Of a stretch of DNA of 64,000 bases, positions 18,289-27,062 are shown piece after piece; the first letter of the stretch is position 1, and every line of letters starts with the position of its first letter. Both the position numbers and the translations under genes were made by a program. Location of the stretch: assembly GCF_042652185.1 (NCBI RefSeq), contig NZ_JBHSIX010000038.1; one strand, 5' to 3'. This DNA comes from Actinacidiphila fildesensis. Lineage in GTDB: Bacteria; Actinomycetota; Actinomycetes; Streptomycetales; Streptomycetaceae. The notes beneath the pieces were generated by a model that saw only the letters and a program-made list of their open reading frames with translations, had not been told where the DNA came from and did no database searches.

Positions 18289-19689
18289 GTGCGTTCCACA
18301 GCAGCGGGCACCGGCCCGGGCGAAGGTGAGACGGTGCTTGCGTCGGCCTTCGACAACGCCGATGCCCTGCGTGCACTGCTGGCCGACCGGGCGCGGCTGG
18401 CGCTGCTGGACGAGGCCACGGAGCAGATCGGGACCAGCCTGGACCTGGACGTCACCTGCGCGGAACTGGCGCGGTTCGCGGTCCCGCGCTTCGCGGACCT
18501 GGCGAGTGTCGAGATCCTGCCCCCAGAGGCGCTTCCGGCCGGGCTGACCGTCGGGGCCGGCCCGCTGCGGGTGCGGCGCACCGCCCTGGAGGCGGTTCCG
18601 GGACTGCGTCACGGCATGGAGACCCTTGCGCCGGCCGCGGAGTGGGTGCGTCATCTGCCCAGGTGCCCGACCGCGCAGTGCCTGGAGAGCGGCCAGGCCT
18701 TCCTGAGCCACGACAGGACCGGCGGACAGGGAGCCGGCGCCGGCGAGGACTGGTCCTGCGAGCTCGGGGGCGGCGTCGGTGCCGCGTCGGTGCTCGTCGT
18801 CCCGCTGCGGGCCGGCGGCCGGCTCATCGGTGTCCTGTCGCTGCTCAGATCCCCACCCAGTGCCGCCTTCGACGACGACGCCGCCACTGTGCAAGCGGTC
18901 GCGGACCGGGCGGCCCGGAGCATGGACAACGCTCGGCGCTACGCCGTGGCGCAGGACCTGACGATGGAGTTGCAGGGGGCGCTGCTGGCCGACCCGGGCA
19001 GCCCGCACGCGAATCTGGAGCTGGCCTCCCGGTATCTGCCCTGCGGTACGTCCGCGATGGTGGGCGGCGACTGGTTCGAGACCATCCGCCTGTCCTTCGG
19101 CCGCACCCTGCTGGTCATCGGCGACGTCATGGGCCACGGGGTGGAGACGGCCGTCGACATGAATGCCTACCGCATGCTGCTGCGCTACGTAGCGGCCACC
19201 GACCTGCCGCCGCACCGTATCCTGCGGCAACTGGACCACTTGACCTCGCAGAGCGACGCCACCCGCCCCGCCACCTGTCTGCTCGCCCTGGTGGAACCGG
19301 CACGTCATCGGTGCACCTTCGCCAGCGCCGGGCACCCGCCGCCCACTCTGCTCCGCCCGGACGGGCCGGCGGAACTGCTGGCCGTTCCCACCGGGCCACC
19401 GCTGGGAACGGGTCTGGGCGAGTACCAGGCGGTGGTCCACTCACTGGACCCCGAGCAGATGCTGCTGCTCTACACCGACGGTCTGGTCGAGCGGCGCACC
19501 GAGGACATCGACGCCTCCCTTGCCCGACTCACCCGCCTGCGCCGCCCGCGCCCGGGCGAGTCCCTGGAGGACCTGCTGGACCATGTTCTGACCACGGTCG
19601 CACCCACTACGCCCGACGACGACATCGCGGTCCTCGCCGCGCGCGTCCACGAACAGCCGGGACCACAGGATGTTACGAGGGCGGGGTAG
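18289..19689 (+). CDS. GAF-domain PP2C/SpoIIE-type serine phosphatase
   Basis: 466 aa; GTG at 18289 has GGGAGG five bases upstream. N-terminal half: GAF-like sensor (LALLDEATEQIGTSLDLDVTCAELARFAVPRFADLASVEIL ... VLVVPLRAGGRLIGVLSLL). C-terminal half: PP2C_SIG/SpoIIE catalytic domain with metal-binding aspartates in VGGDWFETI, IGDVMGHGVETA, LLLYTDGLVERR and PDDDIAVLAAR. Such proteins dephosphorylate anti-anti-sigma factors in partner-switching modules that control SigB/SigF-like factors. No HATPase kinase domain or antagonist gene is adjacent. Confidence 0.93.
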   Translation: MRSTAAGTGPGEGETVLASAFDNADALRALLADRARLALLDEATEQIGTSLDLDVTCAELARFAVPRFADLASVEILPPEALPAGLTVGAGPLRVRRTALEAVPGLRHGMETLAPAAEWVRHLPRCPTAQCLESGQAFLSHDRTGGQGAGAGEDWSCELGGGVGAASVLVVPLRAGGRLIGVLSLLRSPPSAAFDDDAATVQAVADRAARSMDNARRYAVAQDLTMELQGALLADPGSPHANLELASRYLPCGTSAMVGGDWFETIRLSFGRTLLVIGDVMGHGVETAVDMNAYRMLLRYVAATDLPPHRILRQLDHLTSQSDATRPATCLLALVEPARHRCTFASAGHPPPTLLRPDGPAELLAVPTGPPLGTGLGEYQAVVHSLDPEQMLLLYTDGLVERRTEDIDASLARLTRLRRPRPGESLEDLLDHVLTTVAPTTPDDDIAVLAARVHEQPGPQDVTRAG

Positions 19690-19716
19690 CGGCACCGGGG
19701 GCAAACGGTCGATCAT

Positions 19717-20100
19717 GTGGGCATGGCATCTGCGCGTCGCGCTATGGAAGACCTGATGACGTGGCCGGGCCTGTCCGCGGCCCCGGCCCGGTGCGGTACG
19801 GGGACGGCTGTGCTGGCCGACGGGGCGGAGATCGTCCACTTCCATTCCGAGCGACAGGCCGACCTGGGCCGACCGGCGATCGAGCGCCTGCACGAGGAAC
19901 TGGGGCACTCCACCGCGCTGCGCCTGCTTCCGGGTTCGGGGTGGGTGACCGTGGTGCTGGGGGGCGACAGGGACGCGGACCTGTTGATCACCTTGGCCAG
20001 CGTCGCGCTGCGGGCGCAAACCCACCGTGCGGCCGGTGGCGGCGCGGGGGAATGCAACCTGGGCCGCATCTCGATCATCCACACGGGGCACGTCGCGTAA
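19717..20100 (+). CDS. Luciferase-fold DUF5519-like small protein
   Basis: 127 aa from GTG 19717 (or 125 aa from ATG 19723; neither has a strong ribosome site). Composition and pattern (AMEDLMTWPGLSAAPARCGTGTAVLADGAEIVHFHSERQADLGRP, then HSTALRLLPGSGWVTVVL and a terminal DADLLITLASVALRAQ helix) match the family annotated luciferase-domain/DUF5519 in Streptomyces. The function of that family is not established. It lies 27 bases after the phosphatase and may be co-transcribed. Confidence 0.7.
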   Translation: MGMASARRAMEDLMTWPGLSAAPARCGTGTAVLADGAEIVHFHSERQADLGRPAIERLHEELGHSTALRLLPGSGWVTVVLGGDRDADLLITLASVALRAQTHRAAGGGAGECNLGRISIIHTGHVA

Positions 20101-20394
20101 CAGGCCACGCCGCCTGCCGGCCGGTCCTGATCAGCGCCACGCCCGCGCAACTCTCAACCACCACCGCCACGCGGCCTGACACCACGCCACGGCCGGGCGG
20201 CGCCGGATCAGGACGGCGGTCCGATCCGGCGCCGCGCGCCCGTCAGCTCGACCTCTGCCCGGTGCGGCCCCGACTTGTGTGCCGGGTTGCCTGCTGGTCT
20301 CCTGGTCGGCAGCGAACACATACCGTCGTGCCGTACGCCACCGACCGGCGAAGACCTGCAGAACCCCGGCAGAACCCCAGGAGAACCCCCCGCC

Positions 20395-22803
20395 ATGACC
20401 ACAGCCGCTCCACTCGGGGACCGTGCCGAATCCAGCGGATCGGACCCCTACGGCGTGCTGGGCGAGGTGGAGGACCGCCTGCTCTGGCTGTCCAGCTCGA
20501 TCGTGCACCACGCGAACCGGGTGCGTCCCAATCCGTCCGGACTCAAGGTCGGCGGCCACCAGGCGTCGTGCGCCTCCATGGTGTCGATCATGACCTCGCT
20601 GTGGTTCCGCCATCTGCGCCCGCAGGACCAGGTGTCGGTGAAGCCGCACGCCTCGCCGGTGCTGCACGCCATCAACTACCTGCTCGGCGAGCTGCCGGAG
20701 GCGTATCTGCCGACGCTGCGGGAACTGGGCGGCCTGCAGAGCTACCCGAGCCGGTCCAAGGACCCCGACCCGGTCGACTACTCCACCGGATCGGTGGGCA
20801 TCGGCGCGACCGCGACGATCTGGGGCGCGCTGGCCCGCCGCTACGTCCGGGACGGCGCGGATGCCGGGACCCGCACGGGTCCGGGCGACGCGGCCAGGCC
20901 GGAAGCGGAGAGCGGGGTGACCGCGGCCGACGGCGGATTCGCCGGTCGGCAGTACGCGCTGGTGGGCGACGCCGAGTTGGACGAGGGCGCGGTGTGGGAG
21001 GCGGTACTCGACCCGGCGGTGGCCGGACTCGGTGAGCTGGTGTGGATCGTCGATCTCAACCGCCAGTCGCTGGACCGCGTCGTGCCGCTGGCCACCGCGG
21101 ACCGACTGCGCGGGATGTTCGCGGCGGCCGGCTGGCAGGTCCTGGAGGTCAAGTACGGACGAGCGCTGGAGGAGCTGTTCGCCCGGCCCGGTGGCGACGC
21201 GCTGCGCGCCCGTCTGGACGCGATGACGAACGCCGAGTACCAGCGGCTGCTGCGCTGTTCCGCACTGGAGCTGCGCAGCCGCCTGCCCGGTACGGGACCG
21301 GGTGCGGCCGGGATCGCCGAACTCCTCGCAGAACTGGCGGACGAGGAGCTCGTCACGGCCGTCCGGAACCTCGGCGGCCACGACCTGGCCATGCTGGACG
21401 CCGCTCTGTCCGCGGTCGACGACACCCGGCCGACGGTGATCCTGGCGTACACCGTCAAGGGCTACGGCCTCCCGGTCCAGGGCCACCCCCAGAACCACTC
21501 CTCACTGCTCACCCAGGAGCAGATGGACCAGCTGGCCGAGCAGTTGGGCTGCGATACCGCCCGACCCTGGGCGGACTTCGCGCTCGGCTCCGCGGCGGCG
21601 GGGCTGTGCGCAGAAACGGCCGAGCGGCTGCGTCGCGACGCCCCGGTGCTCCAGCCGCCGCCCGCGCTGCCCACCGACATCGGCCGCACCCCCACGGGCT
21701 CCGGCACCACCCAGGCGGCGCTCGGCCGGGCGCTGCTCGATCTGACCCGGCAGGCGCCCGAGGCCGCCGCGCGGGTGGTGACGGTCAGCCCGGACGTCAG
21801 CTCCTCCACCAACCTGGGCGGTTGGGTGAACAAGGTCGGCGTGTGGTCGGTGGCCGAGCGCACGGACTGGTTCGCGGACGACCCGGAGACCATCCTGCAC
21901 TGGCGGGAGAAGCCGACCGGCCAGCACATCGAGCTGGGTATCGCGGAGACGAACCTGGTCGGTCTGCTCGGCGAACTGGGCGCCACCTGGAGCCGCTGGG
22001 GCCGGCCGCTGCTGCCGATCGGCGTGCTCTACGACCCCTTCGTGCAGCGCGCCCTGGAACCGTGGTCGTTCGGCATCTACGCCGGCGGCCAGTCGATCCT
22101 GGTCGGCACGCCGTCCGGGGTGACGCTGGCGCCGGAGGGCGGCGCCCACCAGTCGATCACCACGCCATCGGTGGGCCTCGAACAGCCCGGTTGCACGACG
22201 TGGGAACCGGCCTTCGCCATCGACGTCGAGTGGGCCCTGCTCGCGGCGCTGGCCCAGCTGGGCCGCTCGGACGGCGAGTCGGCGTATCTGCGGCTGTCCA
22301 CCCGGTCCGTCGACCAGTCGCTGGCCGCGGTGCCCACCGATCCCGCCGCCCGGGAGCGCCGCCGCCGGCAAGTGGTGGCCGGCGCCTACCCAATGCGGCG
22401 CGTCGCGGGCGCGGAGGTCACCATCGCGGCGATGGGCGCGATGGTGACCGAGGCCCTGACCGCCGCGGACCGGCTCGCGGCGCAGGGTGTCGCCGCGGAC
22501 GTCGTCTGCGTGACCAGCCCCGACCTGCTCTTCCGGGCGCAGGGTTCCCGTACCGGACAGGACCCGGAGTCCGCCGACTGGATCCTCGACCAGGCCTTCC
22601 CCCGCGCCCGTGCGACCCCTCTGGTCACCGTGCTGGACGGCCACCCGCACACCCTGGCGTTCCTCGCCACGATCCACCAGGTGCCGGTACGCACCCTGGG
22701 CGTGACCCGCTTCGGGCAGTCCGGCTCCCTGGAGGACGTCTACCGCTACCACGGAATCGACACCGACAGCATCATCCGGGCCGCCCTCGACCTCACCCGG
22801 TAG
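20395..22803 (+). CDS. Transketolase-like / AceE-type E1 enzyme
   Basis: 802 aa; ATG at 20395 with CAGGAG ten bases upstream. TPP-dependent fold in the order of transketolase and homodimeric pyruvate dehydrogenase E1: pyrophosphate domain with SSGLKVGGHQASCASM-like entry, GSVGIGATATIWGALARRY, the metal motif region GDAELDEG...IVDLNRQSLD (GDA where GDG is usual), pyrimidine domain (HIELGIAETNLVGLLGELG with catalytic Glu) and a C-terminal domain (VTIAAMGAMVTEALTAADRLAAQGV). Length is shorter than AceE (about 890-910). No E2/E3 genes are near, so it may be a stand-alone ketol-transferring enzyme; substrate unknown. Confidence 0.85.
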   Translation: MTTAAPLGDRAESSGSDPYGVLGEVEDRLLWLSSSIVHHANRVRPNPSGLKVGGHQASCASMVSIMTSLWFRHLRPQDQVSVKPHASPVLHAINYLLGELPEAYLPTLRELGGLQSYPSRSKDPDPVDYSTGSVGIGATATIWGALARRYVRDGADAGTRTGPGDAARPEAESGVTAADGGFAGRQYALVGDAELDEGAVWEAVLDPAVAGLGELVWIVDLNRQSLDRVVPLATADRLRGMFAAAGWQVLEVKYGRALEELFARPGGDALRARLDAMTNAEYQRLLRCSALELRSRLPGTGPGAAGIAELLAELADEELVTAVRNLGGHDLAMLDAALSAVDDTRPTVILAYTVKGYGLPVQGHPQNHSSLLTQEQMDQLAEQLGCDTARPWADFALGSAAAGLCAETAERLRRDAPVLQPPPALPTDIGRTPTGSGTTQAALGRALLDLTRQAPEAAARVVTVSPDVSSSTNLGGWVNKVGVWSVAERTDWFADDPETILHWREKPTGQHIELGIAETNLVGLLGELGATWSRWGRPLLPIGVLYDPFVQRALEPWSFGIYAGGQSILVGTPSGVTLAPEGGAHQSITTPSVGLEQPGCTTWEPAFAIDVEWALLAALAQLGRSDGESAYLRLSTRSVDQSLAAVPTDPAARERRRRQVVAGAYPMRRVAGAEVTIAAMGAMVTEALTAADRLAAQGVAADVVCVTSPDLLFRAQGSRTGQDPESADWILDQAFPRARATPLVTVLDGHPHTLAFLATIHQVPVRTLGVTRFGQSGSLEDVYRYHGIDTDSIIRAALDLTR

Positions 22804-22923
22804 CCCGGGGCCCGCGGGGACGGGCACGCCTTCGCCCTGCACAATGCTGATGCCGGCTCCGCGCCATCGTCAGCCGGGCCAACGTCGTATGACACCGCAT
22901 GACACCGCATGAAGGCAGAGAAG

Positions 22924-23352
22924 ATGACCCCACAGACCGACCGCGTCGACCATGAACTGATCGAGGCCGCGGCGCACGTCGCGGCCACACGCTGCCGGGG
23001 CGACAACCACACCATGGCGGCTGCGGCCCGCGCCCGGGACGGCCGGATCGTCACTGGGGTGAATGCCTACCACTTCACCGGCGGCCCCTGCGCAGAGCTG
23101 GTCGTCATCGGTGCCGCGGCCGCGCAGGGCGCCTACGAGCTGGACACCATCGTCGCCGTGGGAGACCGCGACCGCGGAGTGGTGCCTCCGTGCGGCCGCT
23201 GCCGCCAGGTCCTTCTCGACTACTTCCCGGCCCTCGACGTCATCGTGGGCACTAGTGACGGCCTCCGGACCATCCCCATCACCGGCCTGCTTCCCGAAAG
23301 CTACATCTGGTCGGACCACCAGCTCGACGCCGCGCACAGCGCGCAGCCGTAG
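22924..23352 (+). CDS. Blasticidin-S-deaminase-like cytidine deaminase
   Basis: 142 aa; ATG at 22924 follows AGAGAAG; an upstream ATG (22909) lacks a ribosome site. Zinc deaminase with C56-A-E58 in FTGGPCAELVVIG and C90/C93 in PPCGRCRQVLLDY. These positions and the flanking residues (RIVTGVNAYHFTGGPCAELVV; LLPESYIW) agree very closely with what I remember of Aspergillus BSD (Cys54, Glu56, Cys88, Cys91), much more than with housekeeping Cdd. The likely activity is deamination of blasticidin S or another cytosine nucleoside antibiotic; ordinary cytidine deamination is the alternative. It is followed by a strong terminator, so it is monocistronic. Confidence 0.88.
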   Translation: MTPQTDRVDHELIEAAAHVAATRCRGDNHTMAAAARARDGRIVTGVNAYHFTGGPCAELVVIGAAAAQGAYELDTIVAVGDRDRGVVPPCGRCRQVLLDYFPALDVIVGTSDGLRTIPITGLLPESYIWSDHQLDAAHSAQP

Positions 23353-23380
23353 GTTCATATCGGGGCGTCCCGACGGTGCG

Positions 23381-23418
23381 AAGGGCCTTCGCAGGCGAAA
23401 GCCTGCGGGGGCCCTTTC
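23381..23418 (+). terminator. Hairpin terminator after the deaminase gene
   Basis: AAGGGCC (23381) pairs with GGCCCTT (23410), and inner GCAGGC with GCCTGC around a GAAA tetraloop, followed by a short T run. Position 28 bases past the stop codon fits. Confidence 0.75.
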
Positions 23419-23661
23419 TGCGTTCCCGACCTCGGTCGGTGTCGTGAATTGTTCGCTCGTGACAGTGATTCCGGTATCGATGGTGCTCTGTCCGAGAACA
23501 TCCAGGATCGTCCGAAAAGCTGCTCGACCCAGGGCGGAACATCCGAGAGTTTTGGCATCGAAGACGGAAGCCGGCTTCTCCGAGTCATCACCTGATCTAC
23601 GGACAGCAAGGATCGGCCCGTAGCCACCACACCAGTGGCATCAGCGAAGGAGCACTTCATC

Positions 23662-24174
23662 ATGGCGTGGAATCACGTCCAGCGTATGGCCGCCCTCGCG
23701 GTCGGCGTTGCCTCCCTCATCGGGGGCGGTCTCGTAGCGGCCGCACCGGCCGGCGCTCAGGTCAAGCTCGTCGGCCCGGCCGTCGCGGTGGCCGGCGGCT
23801 ACTTCGTCAACGTCGACAGCGGCAAGTGCCTGGACGCCGTGTGGAGCCATAGCAACGGCACCTCGGTGACGCAGTGGGACTGCTACGGCGGCGCGACTCA
23901 GCAGTGGAGCTGGAACGGCCAGGAGATCGTGAACACCGACAGCGGCAAGTGCCTGGACGCCGTGTGGAGTCACAGCAACGGCACGGCCGTGACGCAGTGG
24001 GACTGCTACGGCGGCGCTACCCAACTGTGGACGCTGCGGCTGGTGAACGGCGGATACGAGGTCGTGAACGTGGACAGCGCGAAGTGTCTGGACGCCGTGT
24101 GGAGCCACAGCAACGGCACCGTCGTGAACCAGTGGGACTGCTACGGAGGTGCGACCCAGCTCTGGCACGGGTGA
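23662..24174 (+). CDS. Secreted RICIN-type beta-trefoil lectin made of three near-identical repeats
   Basis: 170 aa, ATG at 23662 with AAGGAG. Signal peptide: MAWNHVQRMAALAVGVASLIGGGL, likely cleavage after APAGA. The mature part is three repeats of about 41-45 aa, each with VDSGKCLDAVWSHSNGT...QWDCYGGATQ, the QxW lectin motif (QQWSW, QLWTL, QLWHG). The repeats are nearly identical also in DNA (starting 23815, 23938, 24073), implying recent duplication or gene conversion. A stand-alone trefoil without a catalytic domain suggests a secreted carbohydrate-binding protein. Confidence 0.9.
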   Translation: MAWNHVQRMAALAVGVASLIGGGLVAAAPAGAQVKLVGPAVAVAGGYFVNVDSGKCLDAVWSHSNGTSVTQWDCYGGATQQWSWNGQEIVNTDSGKCLDAVWSHSNGTAVTQWDCYGGATQLWTLRLVNGGYEVVNVDSAKCLDAVWSHSNGTVVNQWDCYGGATQLWHG

Positions 24175-24182
24175 CAACCTGA

Positions 24183-24223
24183 GCAGTGGCCGTCATCGGT
24201 CGGCGACCGATGACGGCCACTGC
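24183..24223 (+). terminator. Perfect 19-bp hairpin terminator after the lectin gene
   Basis: 24183-24201 and 24205-24223 are perfect inverted copies separated by three bases (GGC), starting eight bases after the stop codon. No T run follows, which is common for Streptomyces terminators. Confidence 0.8.
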
Positions 24224-24372
24224 GCGTCGCTGTCGAGTTGACGTCCCGCACGGCAACGGGGCCGACTTCAGCACTCGGCCGGCCATGCCCGTAACCTCGT
24301 CGGGAACGCCAGGGAACGCACTGGTATGCCACGAAGTCGGCCCCTTGTGGAGCCGTCGGCAGGAGGGCTGTT

Positions 24373-25101
24373 GTGCGAACGGAAACCGGCGCCGCCGGGG
24401 CCATCACGGCCCTGGGCGAGTTGTGGCTGGAGTTGCTCTTCGATGATCCGGTGGTCCGTGGTGCCAGGGCTGACGTGATGTGTTCGCCTGCCGGCGTGTG
24501 GCTGGCGCTGGCGGCCCTGGAGGCCTGCGCCGATGGGACGACCCGCACCGAGCTGCGGGGGGTCGTCGGCCCGGTCGGTGCCCGGAACGCGGAAGGTGCC
24601 GCGGTCCACGCACTCGGACGGGAGGGTGCGTTCATCGCCTCGGCCAGGATGTCGAGCCGGCTTGCGGCACGGCCGGGGTTCCGTATGGCGTCGTACGCGA
24701 TCGAGGTCGGACAGCCCGGCCTTGACGACCTGCACGGGCTGCACGGGCTGCACCGGCGGACTCGCGGTACGGACGGCCTGTTCGGCCAAGTGGCAGAGTG
24801 CGCTGATCCCGCACTCTGCGCCCTCCTCGTCAGCACTGTCGCGCTGCAGGCCGACTGGGAGCGGTCCTTTGAGCCGTCCTTCACCCGTGAGTTCCCCTTC
24901 ACCGATGCGGAGGGCGTGACGCATCGGGTACCCGCCATGGTCGCGGAAGTACCGGTCGAGGACGCCTGGACCGTCGAGCGGCCGCACGGCCGGGTCACGG
25001 TGGTCGAACTACGGGCGCGCGGCGGATCCATGGGTGCGGAGCCCGCCACCCGGCCGGCCCGGTGGACGGCGCTCGACAGACTCAGGTCCATGACCTGCTG
25101 A
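24373..25101 (+). pseudogene. C-terminally truncated serpin-like protein
   Basis: 242 aa from GTG 24373 (AGGAGGG upstream). Serpin core pattern: MCSPAGVWLALAALEACADGTTRTEL (the SPxSxxxALxxxxxGAxGxT block) and LVSTVALQADWERSFEPSFTREFPFTDAEGVTHRVPAM (breach/shutter region). Serpins are about 370-400 aa with the reactive-centre loop near the C-terminus; this frame ends in unrelated Arg-rich sequence (ATRPARWTALDRLRSMTC) before that loop. It therefore cannot inhibit proteases as read. A low-complexity LHGLHGLHR stretch marks a small duplication. Confidence 0.6.
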
Positions 25102-25138
25102 GCCCCGCTTGCCGTGCGCGCTGAGGCATGATCGTCCG

Positions 25139-25525
25139 ATGGACACCAACGACGTGCAGTACCGGGCCTACTTCACCGACCCGGACGCAGCGCCCGGCTC
25201 GGACGAGAGCGAGACGGAGATGCGGGTGGAGAGCTGGAGTGCGGATGGCCTGGCTCTTGTGCTGGACCAGGAGGAGGGCCGACTGGTGTCCGCCAAGGAA
25301 CGCCCCGGCTTTCTGCGGGTGGAGCGGCACGACGAGCCGCAGGTGCGCGGTGTGATTCCGGGCGCCGGCTGGAAGCTCGGACAGAAGGACGGCCTGTCCC
25401 TGGGCACCCCGGTGGTGGCGTTCCTGGTGTACGACGGGTACGTCCGGCCGATCACCGGTCTGCCGCCGACGGGAACAGGGAGGGTCTCGCGGGAGACCCA
25501 TCAGCTGGTCCAGCACAGGGAATAG
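25139..25525 (+). CDS. Hypothetical protein, 128 aa
   Basis: Not recognised. ATG at 25139 chosen because coding-like composition begins there; an upstream in-frame GTG (25109) is possible. Acidic N-terminus (TDPDAAPGSDESETEM), beta-rich middle (LRVERHDEPQVRGVIPGAGWKLGQKDGLSLGTPVVAFLVYDGYVRPITG). No membrane segment or signal peptide. It follows the truncated serpin by 37 bases on the same strand. Confidence 0.65.
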   Translation: MDTNDVQYRAYFTDPDAAPGSDESETEMRVESWSADGLALVLDQEEGRLVSAKERPGFLRVERHDEPQVRGVIPGAGWKLGQKDGLSLGTPVVAFLVYDGYVRPITGLPPTGTGRVSRETHQLVQHRE

Positions 25526-25553
25526 CTCCGGCCCGCATCACCGATGGGTCACG

Positions 25554-26033
25554 TCAGTCGGGCTGCGTCCAGCGCTGCAGTTGCAGCTTTGCTGCGTTTC
25601 GAACGCGGCGGGTCCGTCCGTGTTCGGCCAGCAGGCTGAGGGCCTTGGATGAGGGCGCGATCTGCGTGGTTGCGGCCATGCGCTGGCACCAGTCGGACGC
25701 CCTGGTGAGATCCTCGGCGGCCCACGGCCTGCCCAGGGCGATGGTTCTGAGCAGGGTCCACTCGCGCAGGCGGCAGGCGAGGAAGTCGCGGTCCGCGATC
25801 ACCTCGGTCAGGGTCTGGGCCCAGGCGGTGAAACGGGGGTCGGGCAGCAGGTCCGCGGCCCGGCGGTCCAGATGGCGGCCCACCGCGCTGTCCGCCGTCG
25901 TCGCGTCCTCGTCACGCAGGACGGTGGCCACCAGGCCGGCCTCGTCCGGCTCGGCGACGGCCTCCAGGGCCTGCAGGTAGCGGGCGAAGCGCTGATGCTC
26001 GGCGGGCTCCTCATCGGTGTGGGGGCCGGTCAT
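25554..26033 (-). CDS. Hypothetical helical protein, 159 aa
   Basis: Not recognised. ATG at 26033 has GGAGGGG upstream. Predicted almost entirely helical, with repeats of about 35 residues ending in (H/L)RRAA.LL or LxLLAEHGRTRRVRNAAKLQLQRW, suggesting HEAT-like helices. Convergent with the preceding hypothetical gene; no functional context. Confidence 0.7.
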   Translation of the reverse strand: MTGPHTDEEPAEHQRFARYLQALEAVAEPDEAGLVATVLRDEDATTADSAVGRHLDRRAADLLPDPRFTAWAQTLTEVIADRDFLACRLREWTLLRTIALGRPWAAEDLTRASDWCQRMAATTQIAPSSKALSLLAEHGRTRRVRNAAKLQLQRWTQPD

Positions 26034-26345
26034 GCCGCGATCCCCTCCGTCCGTCCAATCAGCCGCCGCGCGGCACCGGCCGGGTTCAGGAAAACCAGCG
26101 GCGTGCCGGCTGCTACCCCTTGGTCGACGACACACTATAGGGCGTTGCCTTGGCCTCCGACGGGGCATTAAGGTCGGCCGGGTGACTGCCGGGTCGGCCT
26201 TGGGCCATACACGAGTGAGGCCCCCGGCCTCGCCCTGAGCACCGCGCGGGCAAGAAGCCCGCCGCCCTCTCCTTGTCTTCCCTTCCGGCGCCCTCTCGCG
26301 GCGCCCATCTCAGTGGAACCCAAGACTCGGAGAGGCACTATCAGA
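26034..26345. other. Divergent intergenic region
   Basis: 312 bp between two divergently transcribed genes. A CACTATAG hexamer-like element at 26132-26139 is a plausible -10 box for the VOC gene; I find no gene or repeat here. Confidence 0.35.
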
Positions 26346-26759
26346 ATGTCGCACGACCAGCAGCAGCCACCCACCACAGCCGTCCAGCTCAACCACACTG
26401 CCGTGTATGCCACGGACCGGCAGTTGTCGGCCGAGTTCATCGCCGAGATCCTGGGCCTGAAGGTCAGTGCCCCGCTGGGGCCGTTCCTTCCCGTCGACCT
26501 CGGCAACGGCGTGACGCTCGACTACTACGAAAAGCGCGACGAACCGATCCAGTCGCAGCACTACGCGTTCCTCGTGCCCGACGATCAGTTCGACGCCATG
26601 ATCGCTCGCCTGAAGGCGATCGCGGTCACCTACTACGCCAACCCCGACCACACCGATCCAGGCCGTATCAACCGCCTCTTCGGCGGCCGCGGTGCGTACT
26701 TCGCCGACCCGGCCGGCCACAACATGGAGATCATGACCCGGCCCTACGCCCGGCGTTGA
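26346..26759 (+). CDS. VOC/glyoxalase-family protein
   Basis: 137 aa; ATG at 26346 with GGAGAGG upstream. Two half-sites of the VOC fold are clear: LNHTAVYATDRQLSAEFIAEILGL (His ligand) and AYFADPAGHNMEIMTRPY (Glu ligand), with QHYAFLVPDDQFDAMIARL between, so the metal triad His/His/Glu looks intact. Related proteins are dioxygenases, glyoxalases or antibiotic-binding proteins; no context indicates which. Confidence 0.88.
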   Translation: MSHDQQQPPTTAVQLNHTAVYATDRQLSAEFIAEILGLKVSAPLGPFLPVDLGNGVTLDYYEKRDEPIQSQHYAFLVPDDQFDAMIARLKAIAVTYYANPDHTDPGRINRLFGGRGAYFADPAGHNMEIMTRPYARR

Positions 26760-27062
26760 ACCAGCCGCATCCGAGATGCGACCGACCCTCAAGATCAACA
26801 CCTGGCTTGAGGCCATGTAAAGTTCCGGTGAACGACGCGTGCGTATGGCGAGTCAGCCCGAAATACGCGCTCGTCCAGGGGGTACTCCACAGGGCCAGCG
26901 GTCCCGAACGTCATGGTTCGCGGGCCGGACTCTCGTGCGCCCAAAAACAGACACGCATGCCGGTGGCGGACGTCCAGACCCGCATCTGCTCCCGGCGGCG
27001 GCGTCACAGAACGGGACACCATGCCGGCCGTCGGGCCGGAGAAGACGATTAAGGAACAGAAC
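26760..27062. other. Intergenic region upstream of lectin gene
   Basis: 303 bp with no supportable gene. It presumably carries the promoter of the downstream secreted lectin; no clear -10/-35 pair stands out. Confidence 0.3.

Noticed and set aside
16361..18376. Long minus-strand frame of 671 codons
   Set aside because: Only the part from the GTG at 17590 has sigma-factor homology; the upstream part lies over the YCII gene in another frame.
18642..21035. 797-codon plus-strand frame over the phosphatase and transketolase genes
   Set aside because: It is a shadow: the phosphatase, DUF5519 and transketolase frames carry all recognisable motifs.
22884..22912. Tandem ATGACACCGC repeat before the deaminase gene as alternative start codons
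   Set aside because: Its ATGs have no ribosome site; the ATG at 22924 does.
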